A stretch of 64,000 bases of DNA. Source: Verrucosispora sp. NA02020. GTDB taxonomy: Bacteria; Actinomycetota; Actinomycetes; Mycobacteriales; Micromonosporaceae. Both the position numbers and the translations under genes were made by a program. Shown piece after piece: positions 33,330-41,752 of the stretch (positions are counted from its first letter, which is position 1; every line of letters begins with the position of its first letter). Below the pieces are notes generated by a model. It saw only the letters and a list, made by a program, of their open reading frames with translations, had not been told where the DNA came from and did not search any database. The stretch spans positions 1,612,001-1,676,000 of the forward strand of contig NZ_CP054923.1 in assembly GCF_013364215.1 (NCBI RefSeq), in the 5' to 3' direction.

Positions 33330-34141
33330 AGCGGGAGCCACAGCGCGAGGGTGTAGATCGAGGGCTCCCAGCTGTTGATCGCGGTGTGGCCCTGGCGGCA
33401 CTCGTACCGCCTGCCCTCGAACGTCACCACGTCGCCGGTGCGGTAGCTGACCCCGGCGGCCCAGGCGTCACCGCCCGCTGCCGGCGGCGGGGCCGCGCTG
33501 GTCGGTGCGGCGGTGGTCGGCGTGGTGCCGGGCCGGGTGGGTGCGGTGGTGGGCGCCGTGGTGGGCGCGGCCGTGGGCGGTGCGGTGGTGGGCGCGGCGG
33601 TGGTCGGCCGGGGGGCGGGCGCGGCACCGCCGCCACCGACGATCAGGTCGACGCAGTTGTAGAAGGCCATCGGGGTGTCGCCGATGTTCCAGACCGCGAG
33701 CAGCCGTTGGCGGCCGGGGAAGTTGCTCAGGTCGATGGTGTGCGACACGGTCGCGTCCGGCTGGGCGTTGCCCTCGTCGATCTCGGCGACCAGTCTGCCG
33801 TCGATGAAGTACTGCCAGTCGGCGGTCCGGTGCCGGGCGGTCAGCACCCAGGTGAGGGTCACCGAACTGCCCACGTTCCGGGCCGGCCAGTCGCGGGACT
33901 CGTCGGAGAGGACGGACCACTGGGCCACTCCGCCGTCGCACCGCTGGGAGCCCTTGGGTGCCTCGACGCTCTGCGGCTCGAACTGGATCGGGCCGCAGTC
34001 GGTGACCGTTCCGGCCGCGCACAACGCCTGTCGGCTGGGCGGGTTGGAGACGTATCCGTGGGCCTGGGCGGGCGAGGAGACCGCCAGGGACGAGGCGACC
34101 ATGCCGAGGGCCACCAGTGGGTAGGTGATCTTCCTGCGCAT
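33326..34141 (-). CDS. lytic polysaccharide monooxygenase, AA10 with C-terminal CBM5/12-like domain
   Basis: Protein of 271 aa. The signal peptide ends PAQA before HGYVSNPPSRQALC, so His28 is the mature N-terminal copper ligand; His104 in LTARHRTADWQYF is the second histidine-brace ligand. AVWNIGDTPMAFYNCVDLIV closes the AA10 domain (to about 170). A long Thr/Ala/Pro linker leads to a small binding domain (about 225-271) with WAAGVSYRTGDVVTFEGRRY and GHTAINSWEPS, the aromatic pattern of chitin/cellulose-binding CBM5/12. The enzyme oxidatively cuts chitin or cellulose. Its stop overlaps the start of the DUF305 gene. Confidence 0.94.
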   Translation of the reverse strand: MRRKITYPLVALGMVASSLAVSSPAQAHGYVSNPPSRQALCAAGTVTDCGPIQFEPQSVEAPKGSQRCDGGVAQWSVLSDESRDWPARNVGSSVTLTWVLTARHRTADWQYFIDGRLVAEIDEGNAQPDATVSHTIDLSNFPGRQRLLAVWNIGDTPMAFYNCVDLIVGGGGAAPAPRPTTAAPTTAPPTAAPTTAPTTAPTRPGTTPTTAAPTSAAPPPAAGGDAWAAGVSYRTGDVVTFEGRRYECRQGHTAINSWEPSIYTLALWLPL

Positions 34142-34228
34142 CTGAACTCCGTACGGCTCGCTGCGGCTGTGACGGCGAGGACGCTAGTGCGCGGTTCCAT
34201 AAAGGAGCCTTAACGGCTCCGAAAAGGA

Positions 34229-35539
34229 TCATGAAAGGCGGCTGCTGCTCCCGAGTCGCTCCGGAGCGTGGTCGACCGTCCCGAGCAGGATGCCGACCCG
34301 GGCACCGCCGAGCGGACTGCGGGTGACCACCAGGTGACCGCCCGACGTCTCGGCGGCGCGCCGCACGATGTCGAGACCGAGGCCGGTCGACCCGGCGGCG
34401 CTCACACCCCGCTGCACCGCCCGTGCCGGGTCGGCGATGCCCGGCCCGGCGTCGTCCACCAGTACCCCGTCGGGCGAGACGCTGACCCGGAAGGCGGCAC
34501 CGTCCGGGGTGTGCGCGAAGACGTTGCCGAGCATCGCGTCCACCACCAGGATCAGTTCGCTGCGCGGCATCGGCAGGACCACCGGTACGTCGCCACCGGT
34601 CACCTCCCACGGACGCTCCTGGTCCTCGGCCAGCACCGACCAGAACGCCAGCCGGTCGGCCAGCACCTCCACCAGGTCGGCGCTCTGCCCGTCCCGCCCG
34701 TCGGTGCCGCGCCGCACCCCACGGATGATCGAATCGAGTTCCTCGTCGAGCAGGTCGCAGGCCTGCCGCATCCGCTCGCCTATCGGGCCCGGCGGCATCG
34801 CCTCGGCGTCCAGACGCAGCGCGGTCAGCGGCGTCCGCAACCGGTGGGAGAGGTCGGCCGCCAACTCGCGCTCCCGGTTCATCAGCAGCCGCAGGTCGTC
34901 GGCCATCGCGTTGAACGACCGGGCCGCGTCCTGGAGTTCCCGGGGGCCGTTCGGCTCCGCCCGGGCGGTCAGGTCGCCGCCGCCGAGCCGCCGCGCCGAC
35001 GCGGACAGGTCCCGGGTGGCCCGCACCAGCCGGCCGCCGAGCCGGTCGGCGAGCAGCGTCGAACCGGCCACCAGGACGATCGCCAACCCACCGAGGACGA
35101 CCCAGGCGGTCCGGACGCCCCGGCGCAGGTCGGCCTCGGGCACGTACACCTCGACGATCACGGTGCGGCCGTCGGCCAGCACGGTGGGTTGCAGGTACGC
35201 GACACCGTCGCCGGCCGGGGCCAGCACCGACCGGCGGTCCCCGGCGGCGCTGCGTACCTGCGCGTCGGTGACGTGGGTGACGCCGATCGGCGCGTTGTCC
35301 GGCAGGTGCACGGCGAGCCGTCCGGCGCTGCCCGCCGTGGTGCTGGCCACCGCGTTGGTGAGCAGCATCGGGTCGGCGTCCATGCCCAGCACGGTGACCA
35401 GGGCGGTGGCCTGCTGGCGAGCTTCGCTGACGGCCCGGTCCCGGGCGATCTGCCCGGTGGCGATGGCCAGCGGCACCAGGAAGGCCAGCGCCACCATCGA
35501 GGTGATGGCGATGGCCAGCCGGTTCAGGGCCCACCTCAT
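34229..35539 (-). CDS. sensor histidine kinase
   Basis: Protein of 436 aa whose ATG overlaps the response-regulator stop. Two membrane helices (about 10-30 and 145-167) flank an outer sensor region of about 115 residues with no recognised motif. A HAMP linker is followed by the H box ELAADLSHRLRTPLTALRL (phosphorylated His232), then ATPase motifs N (MLGNVFAHTPDG), G1 VDDAGPGI and G2 STGLGLDIVRRAA. It phosphorylates the partner regulator. It lies upstream of the LPMO-DUF305 pair on the same strand with an 87-nt gap, so a link to polysaccharide or copper sensing is possible. Confidence 0.93.
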   Translation of the reverse strand: MRWALNRLAIAITSMVALAFLVPLAIATGQIARDRAVSEARQQATALVTVLGMDADPMLLTNAVASTTAGSAGRLAVHLPDNAPIGVTHVTDAQVRSAAGDRRSVLAPAGDGVAYLQPTVLADGRTVIVEVYVPEADLRRGVRTAWVVLGGLAIVLVAGSTLLADRLGGRLVRATRDLSASARRLGGGDLTARAEPNGPRELQDAARSFNAMADDLRLLMNRERELAADLSHRLRTPLTALRLDAEAMPPGPIGERMRQACDLLDEELDSIIRGVRRGTDGRDGQSADLVEVLADRLAFWSVLAEDQERPWEVTGGDVPVVLPMPRSELILVVDAMLGNVFAHTPDGAAFRVSVSPDGVLVDDAGPGIADPARAVQRGVSAAGSTGLGLDIVRRAAETSGGHLVVTRSPLGGARVGILLGTVDHAPERLGSSSRLS

Positions 35540-36222
35540 CGGGGTTCGACCATCATCACGCCGACCCCGCGTACGGTCCGCAGGAAGCGTGGCCGGGCGG
35601 CCGTCTCCCCGAGCTTGCGACGCAGCCAGGAGATGTGCACGTCGATGGTCTGTTCCTCGCCGATCTGCGCCTGGTGCCAGACCTCGTTCATCAGCTCCCG
35701 GCGGCTGACCACCTGACCGACCCGCTCGGCCAGGTACGCCAGCACGTCGAACTCGCGTCGGGTCAGTTGCAGGGGTTGCCCGTGTAGTTCGGCCAGGCGT
35801 TGCCGGGGACGGATGGTCAGCTCGCCCACGGTGATCGACGGCGGGGTCTCGTTCGCGGTGGGCCGGGCCCGGCGGAGCACCGCGTCGATGCGAGCCAGGA
35901 TGTGTCCACCGGAGAACGGCTTGGTCACGTAGTCGTCGGCACCGGCGCCGAGCAGGCTGATGATGTCGGTCTCGGAGCGGCGCGCGGTCGCCACGATGAC
36001 CGGTACGTCGGAGACCGAACGGATCATCCGCAGCGCGTCGGCACCGTCGATGTCGGGTAGCCCGAGATCGAGGATGACCAGGTTCGGTCGCTCGGTGCTG
36101 ACGATCCGCAACGCCTCGGCGGCGTGCCCGGCGGGCCGTACCACGTGACCGGCGTCGGTCAGCGCACGGGTGAGGGCGGCCGCGATGTTCCGGTCGTCCT
36201 CGACCAGCAGGATCATCGCCAT
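35536..36222 (-). CDS. OmpR-family response regulator
   Basis: Protein of 228 aa. The receiver domain has the acidic pair in LLVEDDRN, the phosphoacceptor Asp52 in LVILDLGLPD and Lys in YVTKPFSGG. The OmpR-type winged helix ends with TIDVHISWLRRKLGE and LRTVRGVGVMM. ATG at 36222 is chosen; ATG at 36234 (four codons upstream) is possible and neither has a clear ribosome-binding site, so a leaderless transcript is possible. Forms an operon with the kinase by ATGA overlap and is divergent from a small secreted-protein gene. Confidence 0.93.
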   Translation of the reverse strand: MAMILLVEDDRNIAAALTRALTDAGHVVRPAGHAAEALRIVSTERPNLVILDLGLPDIDGADALRMIRSVSDVPVIVATARRSETDIISLLGAGADDYVTKPFSGGHILARIDAVLRRARPTANETPPSITVGELTIRPRQRLAELHGQPLQLTRREFDVLAYLAERVGQVVSRRELMNEVWHQAQIGEEQTIDVHISWLRRKLGETAARPRFLRTVRGVGVMMVEPR

Positions 36223-36258
36223 GGCGTACACCATATGGGTAGATGAGACGATGTCTTT

Positions 36259-36849
36259 GTGCGATCTTCCTGGTGGGCGCCGATCACGGGATGGTGCGTC
36301 GCCACCGCGTCGAGCATCGTGCTCGCGTCGATGGCGATCCTGCCCGTGCTGCGGGAGCCGGTCGCCCAGGACCGGACGCTGAGTCCACCACCTGCGGCGC
36401 AGACGCCCGGACCGCCGACGCCACTGCCCTCGTCGACACCGCCGCCGACGACGTCGGCGTCACCGCGACCCCGCGTGAGCCCGACCCCGACCCCGAGCGC
36501 CACGCCGGAGTCGGTGGAGAGCCGCCGCCCGACGACCAGACCGAGCCGGACCACGGCCCCGACCGTGACCACCGAGGACGGTTGGACGGTGACGGTGGGC
36601 GACGACGGCGTCCGCAGCTACGTCCGCTCGTTCCGGGTGGAGGGCGGCCAGGCGGTCGTCCGGATGACCTCGGCGGGCGTGGTCGAGCTGGTCACGGCGA
36701 CCCCGGCGGACGGGTACGCGGTGCAGAAGGTGCAGAACTCGCCGGACAACATGGCGGTCTACTTCAACGCGCCGAACAGCAGCTTCATCATCCACGCGAT
36801 CTGGTGGGACGACCGCCCGTTCGTGCAGGTGAGCAAGGTCGGCTCGTAG
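36259..36849 (+). CDS. secreted or membrane-anchored protein with Pro/Thr-rich linker, unknown
   Basis: Protein of 196 aa from GTG 36259, only 24 nt from the divergent response regulator. One N-terminal hydrophobic segment (about 6-30), then a Pro/Thr/Ser-rich region of about 75 residues, then a compact C-terminal domain (about 105-196): WTVTVGDDGVRSYVRSFRVE, AVQKVQNSPDNMAVYF and FIIHAIWWDDRPFVQV. The last part could be a small outer beta domain. No family recognised. Divergent placement makes it a candidate target of the two-component system. Confidence 0.7.
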   Translation: MRSSWWAPITGWCVATASSIVLASMAILPVLREPVAQDRTLSPPPAAQTPGPPTPLPSSTPPPTTSASPRPRVSPTPTPSATPESVESRRPTTRPSRTTAPTVTTEDGWTVTVGDDGVRSYVRSFRVEGGQAVVRMTSAGVVELVTATPADGYAVQKVQNSPDNMAVYFNAPNSSFIIHAIWWDDRPFVQVSKVGS

Positions 36850-36869
36850 GGTCGGTGCCGCGCGGTCGC

Positions 36870-37721
36870 TCAGAACAGGGTGGTGGGCTCCACCGGGATC
36901 GGCTCGGGCAGGGGCGTCAGCTCGGGCACGCGGGCACGGACCTCGTCGTGGAAGCGGCGGGCGAGCACCGGCGCGTCGGCGTTGTCGGGGGTGTGCACGA
37001 ACATGGTGGGGGAGCGGCCCTCGCGCAGCCAGTCCACGGTGACGTCGACCCAGTGCTGCCAGCCCTCGACCGTCCGGTCCGTGTCGTCGCGGCCGAGGTA
37101 GCGCACGATGGGCCGGTCGGTCAGCGCGTGGGTGCGCAACGGCATCCGTGGCTTCTTGGTCCAGGCGTCGCGCTCGGCGTCACTGGTCGGCGGGTCGGCG
37201 AAGAAGGCGGTGGTGTCGAACGGCACCCATTCGGCGTCCGCCTCGTCGAGCGTGGTCTCCAGCAGCCGGACCGCGTGCGGCTCGGTGAAGAAGGCGGGAT
37301 GGCGGACCTCCACCACGGCTCGGTGGGTGGCGGGCAGTCGGCGCAGGAAGCGGGCCAGCGTGGGTACGTCGTCCGGGCCGAACGAGCCGGGAAGCTGCAC
37401 CCAGAGGGCGTGGGCACGCGGGCCGAGCGGTGCCATCGCGTCCAGGAACACCCGCATCGGCTCGGTGACGTCGGTGAGCCGGCGCTCGTGCGTCACCAGT
37501 TTGGGCAGCTTGACCACGAACCGGAAGTCCGGATCGGTCTGCTGCGCCCAGGTGGCGACGGTGTCCCGGGTCGGGGTGGCGTAGAACGTCGTGTTGCCCT
37601 CGACCGCGTCGCACCACCCGGCGTAGTGGCGCAGCCGTTCGGAGGTCGGCAACGGGTGCGCCAGCAGCCGACCCTGCCAGGACTTGTGCGTCCACATCGC
37701 ACACCCGACGTGCAGCCGCAT
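36870..37721 (-). CDS. DUF72 domain-containing protein (TIM-barrel)
   Basis: Protein of 283 aa. DUF72/YecE features are LHVGCAMWTHKSWQGRLL at the start, WCDAVEGNTTFYATPTRDTV, FRFVVKLPKLVTHERRL, AVVEVRHPAFF and IVRYLGRDDTDRTVEGW. The family is a TIM barrel of unknown activity, related by fold to endonuclease IV-like proteins. Length fits. It ends 20 nt from the end of the convergent secreted-protein gene and has no operon partner. Confidence 0.9.
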   Translation of the reverse strand: MRLHVGCAMWTHKSWQGRLLAHPLPTSERLRHYAGWCDAVEGNTTFYATPTRDTVATWAQQTDPDFRFVVKLPKLVTHERRLTDVTEPMRVFLDAMAPLGPRAHALWVQLPGSFGPDDVPTLARFLRRLPATHRAVVEVRHPAFFTEPHAVRLLETTLDEADAEWVPFDTTAFFADPPTSDAERDAWTKKPRMPLRTHALTDRPIVRYLGRDDTDRTVEGWQHWVDVTVDWLREGRSPTMFVHTPDNADAPVLARRFHDEVRARVPELTPLPEPIPVEPTTLF

Positions 37722-37849
37722 ACCGCCGACTCCTTCCTCCGCCCCTGGCCCGGCGACAGTGCGGGCACCCGGCCGGGCTTGCTGCGCGGCCCGGTGCGGC
37801 GCGACCCCGGCTTGACGTACCGTAGCCGGGTGTCCGTTGGCCGGCCGCG

Positions 37850-38764
37850 TCAGCGGGCCGGGCCGGCGGAGTCGCCCGGGGCGAGGGACGCGATGAAGTC
37901 GAGAATGCGCTGGTTGACCAGCTCGGGACGTTCCAGCGGCAGCCCGTGGCCGGCACCGGTCACGATCTCGGTGCGGACCGAGGGGATCAGCTCCGCCGCC
38001 CGGGCCGCCGCCCGACGGGGATCCAGCAACGAACTGCGCCCGGCCAGCAGCACCTGCACCGGCACGCGGATCGCGCGCAACTCGTCGTCGTCGAACCGGC
38101 GAGCTGCGACCGGGCGGCCCGACCGCCAGTGCCGGGCTGCGATCATGATCGGGGCCAGTTGCTCGGCGGACTCGACCAGGGCATGGTTGGCCAGCCGCTG
38201 GGCGAACCAGGGCCGGGTGCGCCGGGGGGCCAGTGTCGCCAACGCTCCGGCCAGCATGTTCGCGTAGAACCTGAGTGGCACCTTCTCCAGGCCCCCGGGA
38301 TCGAGCAGCGTGACCGAGGCCAGCCGGTCGGGCCGGTGCAGGGCCTGGGCGAGCGCCAGGAATCCGCCGTAGGACAGGCCGACCAGGTGGACGCCGTCCA
38401 GCCCGAGTGCGGTGAGCGTCTCGTCGAGCCAGGCGGCGTTGTCGGTCGTACTCGGCACCGGTCGGCGTTGCACGCTGCGACCTGGGTCGTCGACGGTGTC
38501 CACCGCGTAGACCCGGTGGTGGACACCGAGCGGGGCGACCTGCGGATACCAGTTGCTGGAATTGCCCTGAGCGCCGTGTAACAACACGATCGGCTCACCC
38601 GTGGCGATGCCATGCTGGTGCACGTGGACGGTGCCGAACCGCGTCTCGACGTCCCACTCCTGTCGAGGGTGCGGCCATGCGCCCATCGCCACCTCATAGG
38701 CGGCGAGGAACCTGCTCCGTGCCTGGTCGCTGGTGAACCGTCCGATGCCTGGCGTCGCTCGCAC
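37850..38764 (-). CDS. alpha/beta hydrolase
   Basis: GTG at 38764 behind GGGGAGG (5 nt) gives 304 aa. The catalytic triad is well placed: oxyanion motif VLLHGAQGNSSNW, nucleophile elbow LVGLSYGGFLAL (Ser), acid near LLAGRSSLLDP and His in VTGAGHGLPLERPE. No signal peptide. The first 50 residues before the fold are helical. Substrate unknown; such enzymes next to TetR genes often handle esters or lactones. A 34-bp perfect palindrome overlaps the promoter shared with the divergent tetR gene. Confidence 0.9.
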   Translation of the reverse strand: MRATPGIGRFTSDQARSRFLAAYEVAMGAWPHPRQEWDVETRFGTVHVHQHGIATGEPIVLLHGAQGNSSNWYPQVAPLGVHHRVYAVDTVDDPGRSVQRRPVPSTTDNAAWLDETLTALGLDGVHLVGLSYGGFLALAQALHRPDRLASVTLLDPGGLEKVPLRFYANMLAGALATLAPRRTRPWFAQRLANHALVESAEQLAPIMIAARHWRSGRPVAARRFDDDELRAIRVPVQVLLAGRSSLLDPRRAAARAAELIPSVRTEIVTGAGHGLPLERPELVNQRILDFIASLAPGDSAGPAR

Positions 38765-38774
38765 GTCGACCTCC

Positions 38775-38808
38775 CCGTTTTGGTAGTACGATCGTACTAC
38801 CAAAACGG
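38775..38808. promoter_or_regulatory. 34-bp perfect palindrome, operator of hydrolase/tetR pair
   Basis: The half-site CCGTTTTGGTAGTACGA is followed directly by its exact complement, so all 34 positions match with no spacer. It begins 10 nt before the hydrolase start and ends 18 nt before the tetR start, covering both promoter regions. This is the expected site for the TetR protein at 38827. Confidence 0.85.
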
Positions 38809-38826
38809 CTGACAAGGGGTGCCACG

Positions 38827-39447
38827 ATGCCGAGACTGTCCGACCGTGACGCGCGCCGAGGCGAGATCCTGGCCGCGCTGCTGCGGATCGCCGGCGAGCG
38901 TGGCCTGCACGCCGTGAGCATGCGTACGGTGGCCGCGCAGGCGGGCGTCTCGGTGAGCACCGTGCAGTACTACTTCCGGACCAAGGAGGAGTTGCTCTTC
39001 GCCGGGCTGCGGCACCAGGCCGACATCGTGGGTCGGCGCGCCGTAGCCGGGATGCCGGTCGACCCGGCGGAGCACCCACGGGACAGCCTGCGTGCCTGGC
39101 TGGTTCAGTTCGTTCCCGTCGATGCCGAGCAGCGTGCCGCCTATATCGTCTTCGCCGCCTACCACGCCCTGGCACTGACCGACCCGGCGCTGGCCGAACT
39201 CTCCTACAGCCGCGACTCGGTCGAGCTGGAACGCGCACTATGCGAACTGGTGGCCGCCGCCCAGCGCTCAGGTGCGGTGCCAGCCGAGCGGGACGCGGAC
39301 GCCGAGGCCGGCAACCTGCTCGCCCTGGCGACCGGCCTCGCCGACAGCGTCATGGCGGGCATGCGGAGTCCCGAGACCGCCATCGCGCTGTTGGACTACC
39401 AACTCGACCACGTCTTCCGCACGCCGTCGGCGGGCTCGGTCGGCTAG
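38827..39447 (+). CDS. TetR family transcriptional regulator
   Basis: Protein of 206 aa. N-terminal DNA-binding helices: RRGEILAALLRIAGERGLHA then VSMRTVAAQAGVSVSTVQYY and FRTKEELLFAG. The C-terminal helical domain resembles TetR_C_6 types (BetI-like), with LRAWLVQFVPVDAEQRAA. Divergent from the alpha/beta hydrolase with a perfect palindrome between; the hydrolase substrate or product may be its inducer. The 3' end overlaps the convergent gene by 4 nt. Confidence 0.88.
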   Translation: MPRLSDRDARRGEILAALLRIAGERGLHAVSMRTVAAQAGVSVSTVQYYFRTKEELLFAGLRHQADIVGRRAVAGMPVDPAEHPRDSLRAWLVQFVPVDAEQRAAYIVFAAYHALALTDPALAELSYSRDSVELERALCELVAAAQRSGAVPAERDADAEAGNLLALATGLADSVMAGMRSPETAIALLDYQLDHVFRTPSAGSVG

Positions 39448-40190
39448 CCGTCGCCGTCGGTGCGGTCGACGGTGAGGCTGGAGACGCCGGAGGTGGCGTC
39501 GATGTCGTAGCGGTCCGTGGCCGACTCCCACTCCGGTGGCGTCAGCACAGTGCCGCCGGCCACGCCGGACTGGGTGGATCCGTCGACGGTGACCGAGCCG
39601 GCGCCGCCACCCGCGCGTACCCGCACCGGGGCGTCACCGGCCAGGCGGACGACGACCTGGTTCGCGCCGCCACTGAGGACGGTCCGCTGAGTGCCCTCGG
39701 CCGGCGGCAGGGTCAGCTCGATCCGGCTGGCCCCGGCGGTGAACTCGACGTCGCCGAGCTGGGCGCCCCGCAGGTCGAGGTGCTGCTCCTTGGCGCCGCC
39801 GCCGAGCCGCAGGTGCCAGCGTACGGAGTGGTGCAGCACCACCTCGACGATGGCCGGCCCGTCCTGTCCGGTGCCGCGCAGGCTGGTGAGTATGTTGCCG
39901 TCGGCGAGCGAGACCGCGGGCCGTACGCCCGAGTCGCGGGACGTCGACACCCGGTACGCGTCCCCGCCGAGGTCGTCGGTGCGCAGCCGGACCACGTCGG
40001 CGCCGTCGAGCAGGACGAAGGTGGCCTCCCGCAGGTCGTCGGCGCTGCCGGTGACGACGTGCCCGGCCCGGCCGTCGCCGCGCACCGTGACCCAGGTCCA
40101 GGCGGAGACCAGCACCACCACCAGAACCAGCAGTGCCCCGCCGAGCCACCACCAGAACCGTCGCCCGTCGGTCGCTTGAGCGTTCTCCAC
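39444..40190 (-). CDS. membrane-anchored beta-rich protein, unknown
   Basis: Protein of 248 aa from GTG 40190. One N-terminal helix (about 12-34, tryptophan-rich at its start) places the rest outside. The outer part is dominated by short repeating strands: AIVEVVLHHSVRWHLRLGGG, EQHLDLRGAQLGDVEF, SRIELTLPP, RTVLSGGANQVVVRLAG and VRVRAGGGAGSVTVDG. This ladder of strands resembles the toast-rack folds of DUF4097/LiaF-like proteins, but no exact family is recognised. Probably monocistronic. Confidence 0.65.
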   Translation of the reverse strand: MENAQATDGRRFWWWLGGALLVLVVVLVSAWTWVTVRGDGRAGHVVTGSADDLREATFVLLDGADVVRLRTDDLGGDAYRVSTSRDSGVRPAVSLADGNILTSLRGTGQDGPAIVEVVLHHSVRWHLRLGGGAKEQHLDLRGAQLGDVEFTAGASRIELTLPPAEGTQRTVLSGGANQVVVRLAGDAPVRVRAGGGAGSVTVDGSTQSGVAGGTVLTPPEWESATDRYDIDATSGVSSLTVDRTDGDG

Positions 40191-40269
40191 GTCGCCTCCC
40201 GTGCCTCGGTGACCGCAGGGGGCTACTACCCGCCCGGCCCGTCACCGACTCTTACGGCTGCGACGGCGC

Positions 40270-40300
40270 GTGGGCTCACCGCCGACGGCGGTGAGCCCAC
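40270..40300 (-). terminator. terminator of the GH16 gene
   Basis: Perfect 14-bp stem GTGGGCTCACCGCC / GGCGGTGAGCCCAC with a GAC loop, lying 16 nt beyond the GH16 stop on the minus strand. Confidence 0.85.
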
Positions 40301-40315
40301 AGGTACCGCTTGCGG

Positions 40316-41563
40316 TCAGGCGCGGGACCACTTCTGGTTGGCGGTGCCGCCGCAGTCCCAGAGCTGCAACCGGCCGCCGTTGTTCGGGTTGTTCTCCCGG
40401 ACGTCGACGCACCGGTTCGCGCTGAGGTTCACCAGGTCACCGGCGGGGCTGAGGGTGAACCGTTGGGCCGGGTTGCCGTTACAGGTGACCAGGTTGACCT
40501 CGGTGCCGTTGGCGGTGCCTGCCCAGGCCGGGTCCATGCACTTGCCCATGGCGCGGACGGTGCCGTCGGCGGCGAAGGTCCACGCCTGGGCGGCGGTGGT
40601 GTTGCAGTCCCAGATCTGCAACGGCGCCCCGTCGTACGGGTTGGCGCTGGGGATGTCGATGCACCGTCCACTCTGCTGGCCCCGGATCCGGGTGGTGCCG
40701 GTGTTGCCGTCCGGGACGTAGCCGTAGACCCGCACGTAGTCGACGAGCATCTGCTGCGGGAACTGGGTGCTGCCGTCCGGGTAGCCGGGCCAGTTGCCGC
40801 CCACCGCGACGTTGAGGATCATGAAGAACGGGTGGTCGAAGACCCACCGGTTGCCGCCGAGTCGGCTCGGGTCGACGCGGAAGAACTCCTGGCCGTCGAG
40901 GTACCAGCGGATGCTGTTCGGTTCCCAGTCGACCCGGTAGGTGTGGAAGGCGTCGGCCAGCGGCTGTCCGATGACGCGGCTGCCGGTGATCCCGCCGCCG
41001 CCGGAGTAGCCGGGCCCGTGGATGGTGCCGTGCACGGTGTTCGGCTCGCGACCGACGTTCTCCATGATGTCGATCTCGCCGGAGGCCGGCCAGCCGACGT
41101 TGCCGAAGTCGCTGCCGAGCATCCAGAAGGCCGGCCAGATGCCCTGACCGCGAGGGATCTTGATGCGGGCCTCGAACCGGCCGTACGCCTGGCTGAAGGT
41201 GGCGGCGGTGAGCAGTCGGGCCGAGGTGTACTCGCACCGGCCGTAGTGACACTGGTAGTTGGCCGGGTTCTCCCGGCGCGCGGTGATGACCAGGTTGCCC
41301 TGCCCGTCGTGCACCGCGTTGCTGGTGCTGTTGGTGTAGTACTGCCGCTCGTTGTTGCCCCAGCCGTGGCCGCCGATGTCGAAGCGCCACTTGGACTGGT
41401 CGACCGGCGTACCGGCCGGGGCGTTGAACTCGTCCTGCCAGGTGAGTCCGCCGATGGCGGCGGCGGCCGGTGCGGCGGTCACGGGGACGACGAGCATGCT
41501 GGCGACGACGGCCGCGGCGAGGGCGGCGGCTGTCCGTCGAAGCCTTCGGGAGATGGTGGACAC
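40316..41563 (-). CDS. secreted glycoside hydrolase family 16 beta-1,3-glucanase with ricin-type CBM13
   Basis: GTG at 41563 has AAGGAGA 6 nt upstream and gives 415 aa with a Sec signal peptide ending AAAA near residue 36. The GH16 domain (to about 280) has the catalytic SGEIDIMENVG: Glu163 nucleophile, Asp165, Glu168 acid/base. GIWPAFWMLG and YRVDWEPNSIRWYLDG are typical of laminarinases. A ricin B-type lectin domain (about 290-415) with repeated QxW motifs (LQIWDCNTTAAQAWTF, LQLWDCGGTANQKW) binds the polysaccharide. It hydrolyses beta-1,3-glucans such as laminarin or fungal walls. A LacI-type palindrome lies 50 nt upstream. Confidence 0.95.
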   Translation of the reverse strand: MSTISRRLRRTAAALAAAVVASMLVVPVTAAPAAAAIGGLTWQDEFNAPAGTPVDQSKWRFDIGGHGWGNNERQYYTNSTSNAVHDGQGNLVITARRENPANYQCHYGRCEYTSARLLTAATFSQAYGRFEARIKIPRGQGIWPAFWMLGSDFGNVGWPASGEIDIMENVGREPNTVHGTIHGPGYSGGGGITGSRVIGQPLADAFHTYRVDWEPNSIRWYLDGQEFFRVDPSRLGGNRWVFDHPFFMILNVAVGGNWPGYPDGSTQFPQQMLVDYVRVYGYVPDGNTGTTRIRGQQSGRCIDIPSANPYDGAPLQIWDCNTTAAQAWTFAADGTVRAMGKCMDPAWAGTANGTEVNLVTCNGNPAQRFTLSPAGDLVNLSANRCVDVRENNPNNGGRLQLWDCGGTANQKWSRA

Positions 41564-41612
41564 GATGGTCTCCTTGGGGTCTGCGGATGAGGCTGGCGCC
41601 CCGGCGAGGAGG

Positions 41613-41626
41613 GGAGAGCGCTCTCC
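41613..41626. promoter_or_regulatory. LacI-type operator upstream of the GH16 gene
   Basis: Perfect 14-bp palindrome GGAGAGCGCTCTCC with the central GCGC seen in LacI-family operators of sugar genes; the CebR/CelR cellulose site TGGGAGCGCTCCCA is very close. No LacI gene lies in the window, so a distant regulator would act here. Confidence 0.65.
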
Positions 41627-41704
41627 ATATCGCAGTCTGTCGATTTCAACAGAATTAGTCAAGGTTGTTAACAGCGATCATGGAGCGTGACGACGCTCGG
41701 TGAT

Positions 41705-41751
41705 CGTCAACTTTGGGTTGACGACTGCGGGTCGTCAACCTATGGTTGACG
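41705..41751. promoter_or_regulatory. two identical-design operators before the Clp-N/HTH gene
   Basis: CGTCAAC-N5-GTTGACG occurs twice, at 41705-41723 and 41733-41751, with centres 28 bp apart. The spacers differ (TTTGG, CTATG) but all arms are exact. The second copy ends one base before the ATG, so a bound protein would block initiation; the gene product itself has an HTH motif. Confidence 0.8.
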
Positions 41752-41752
41752 C

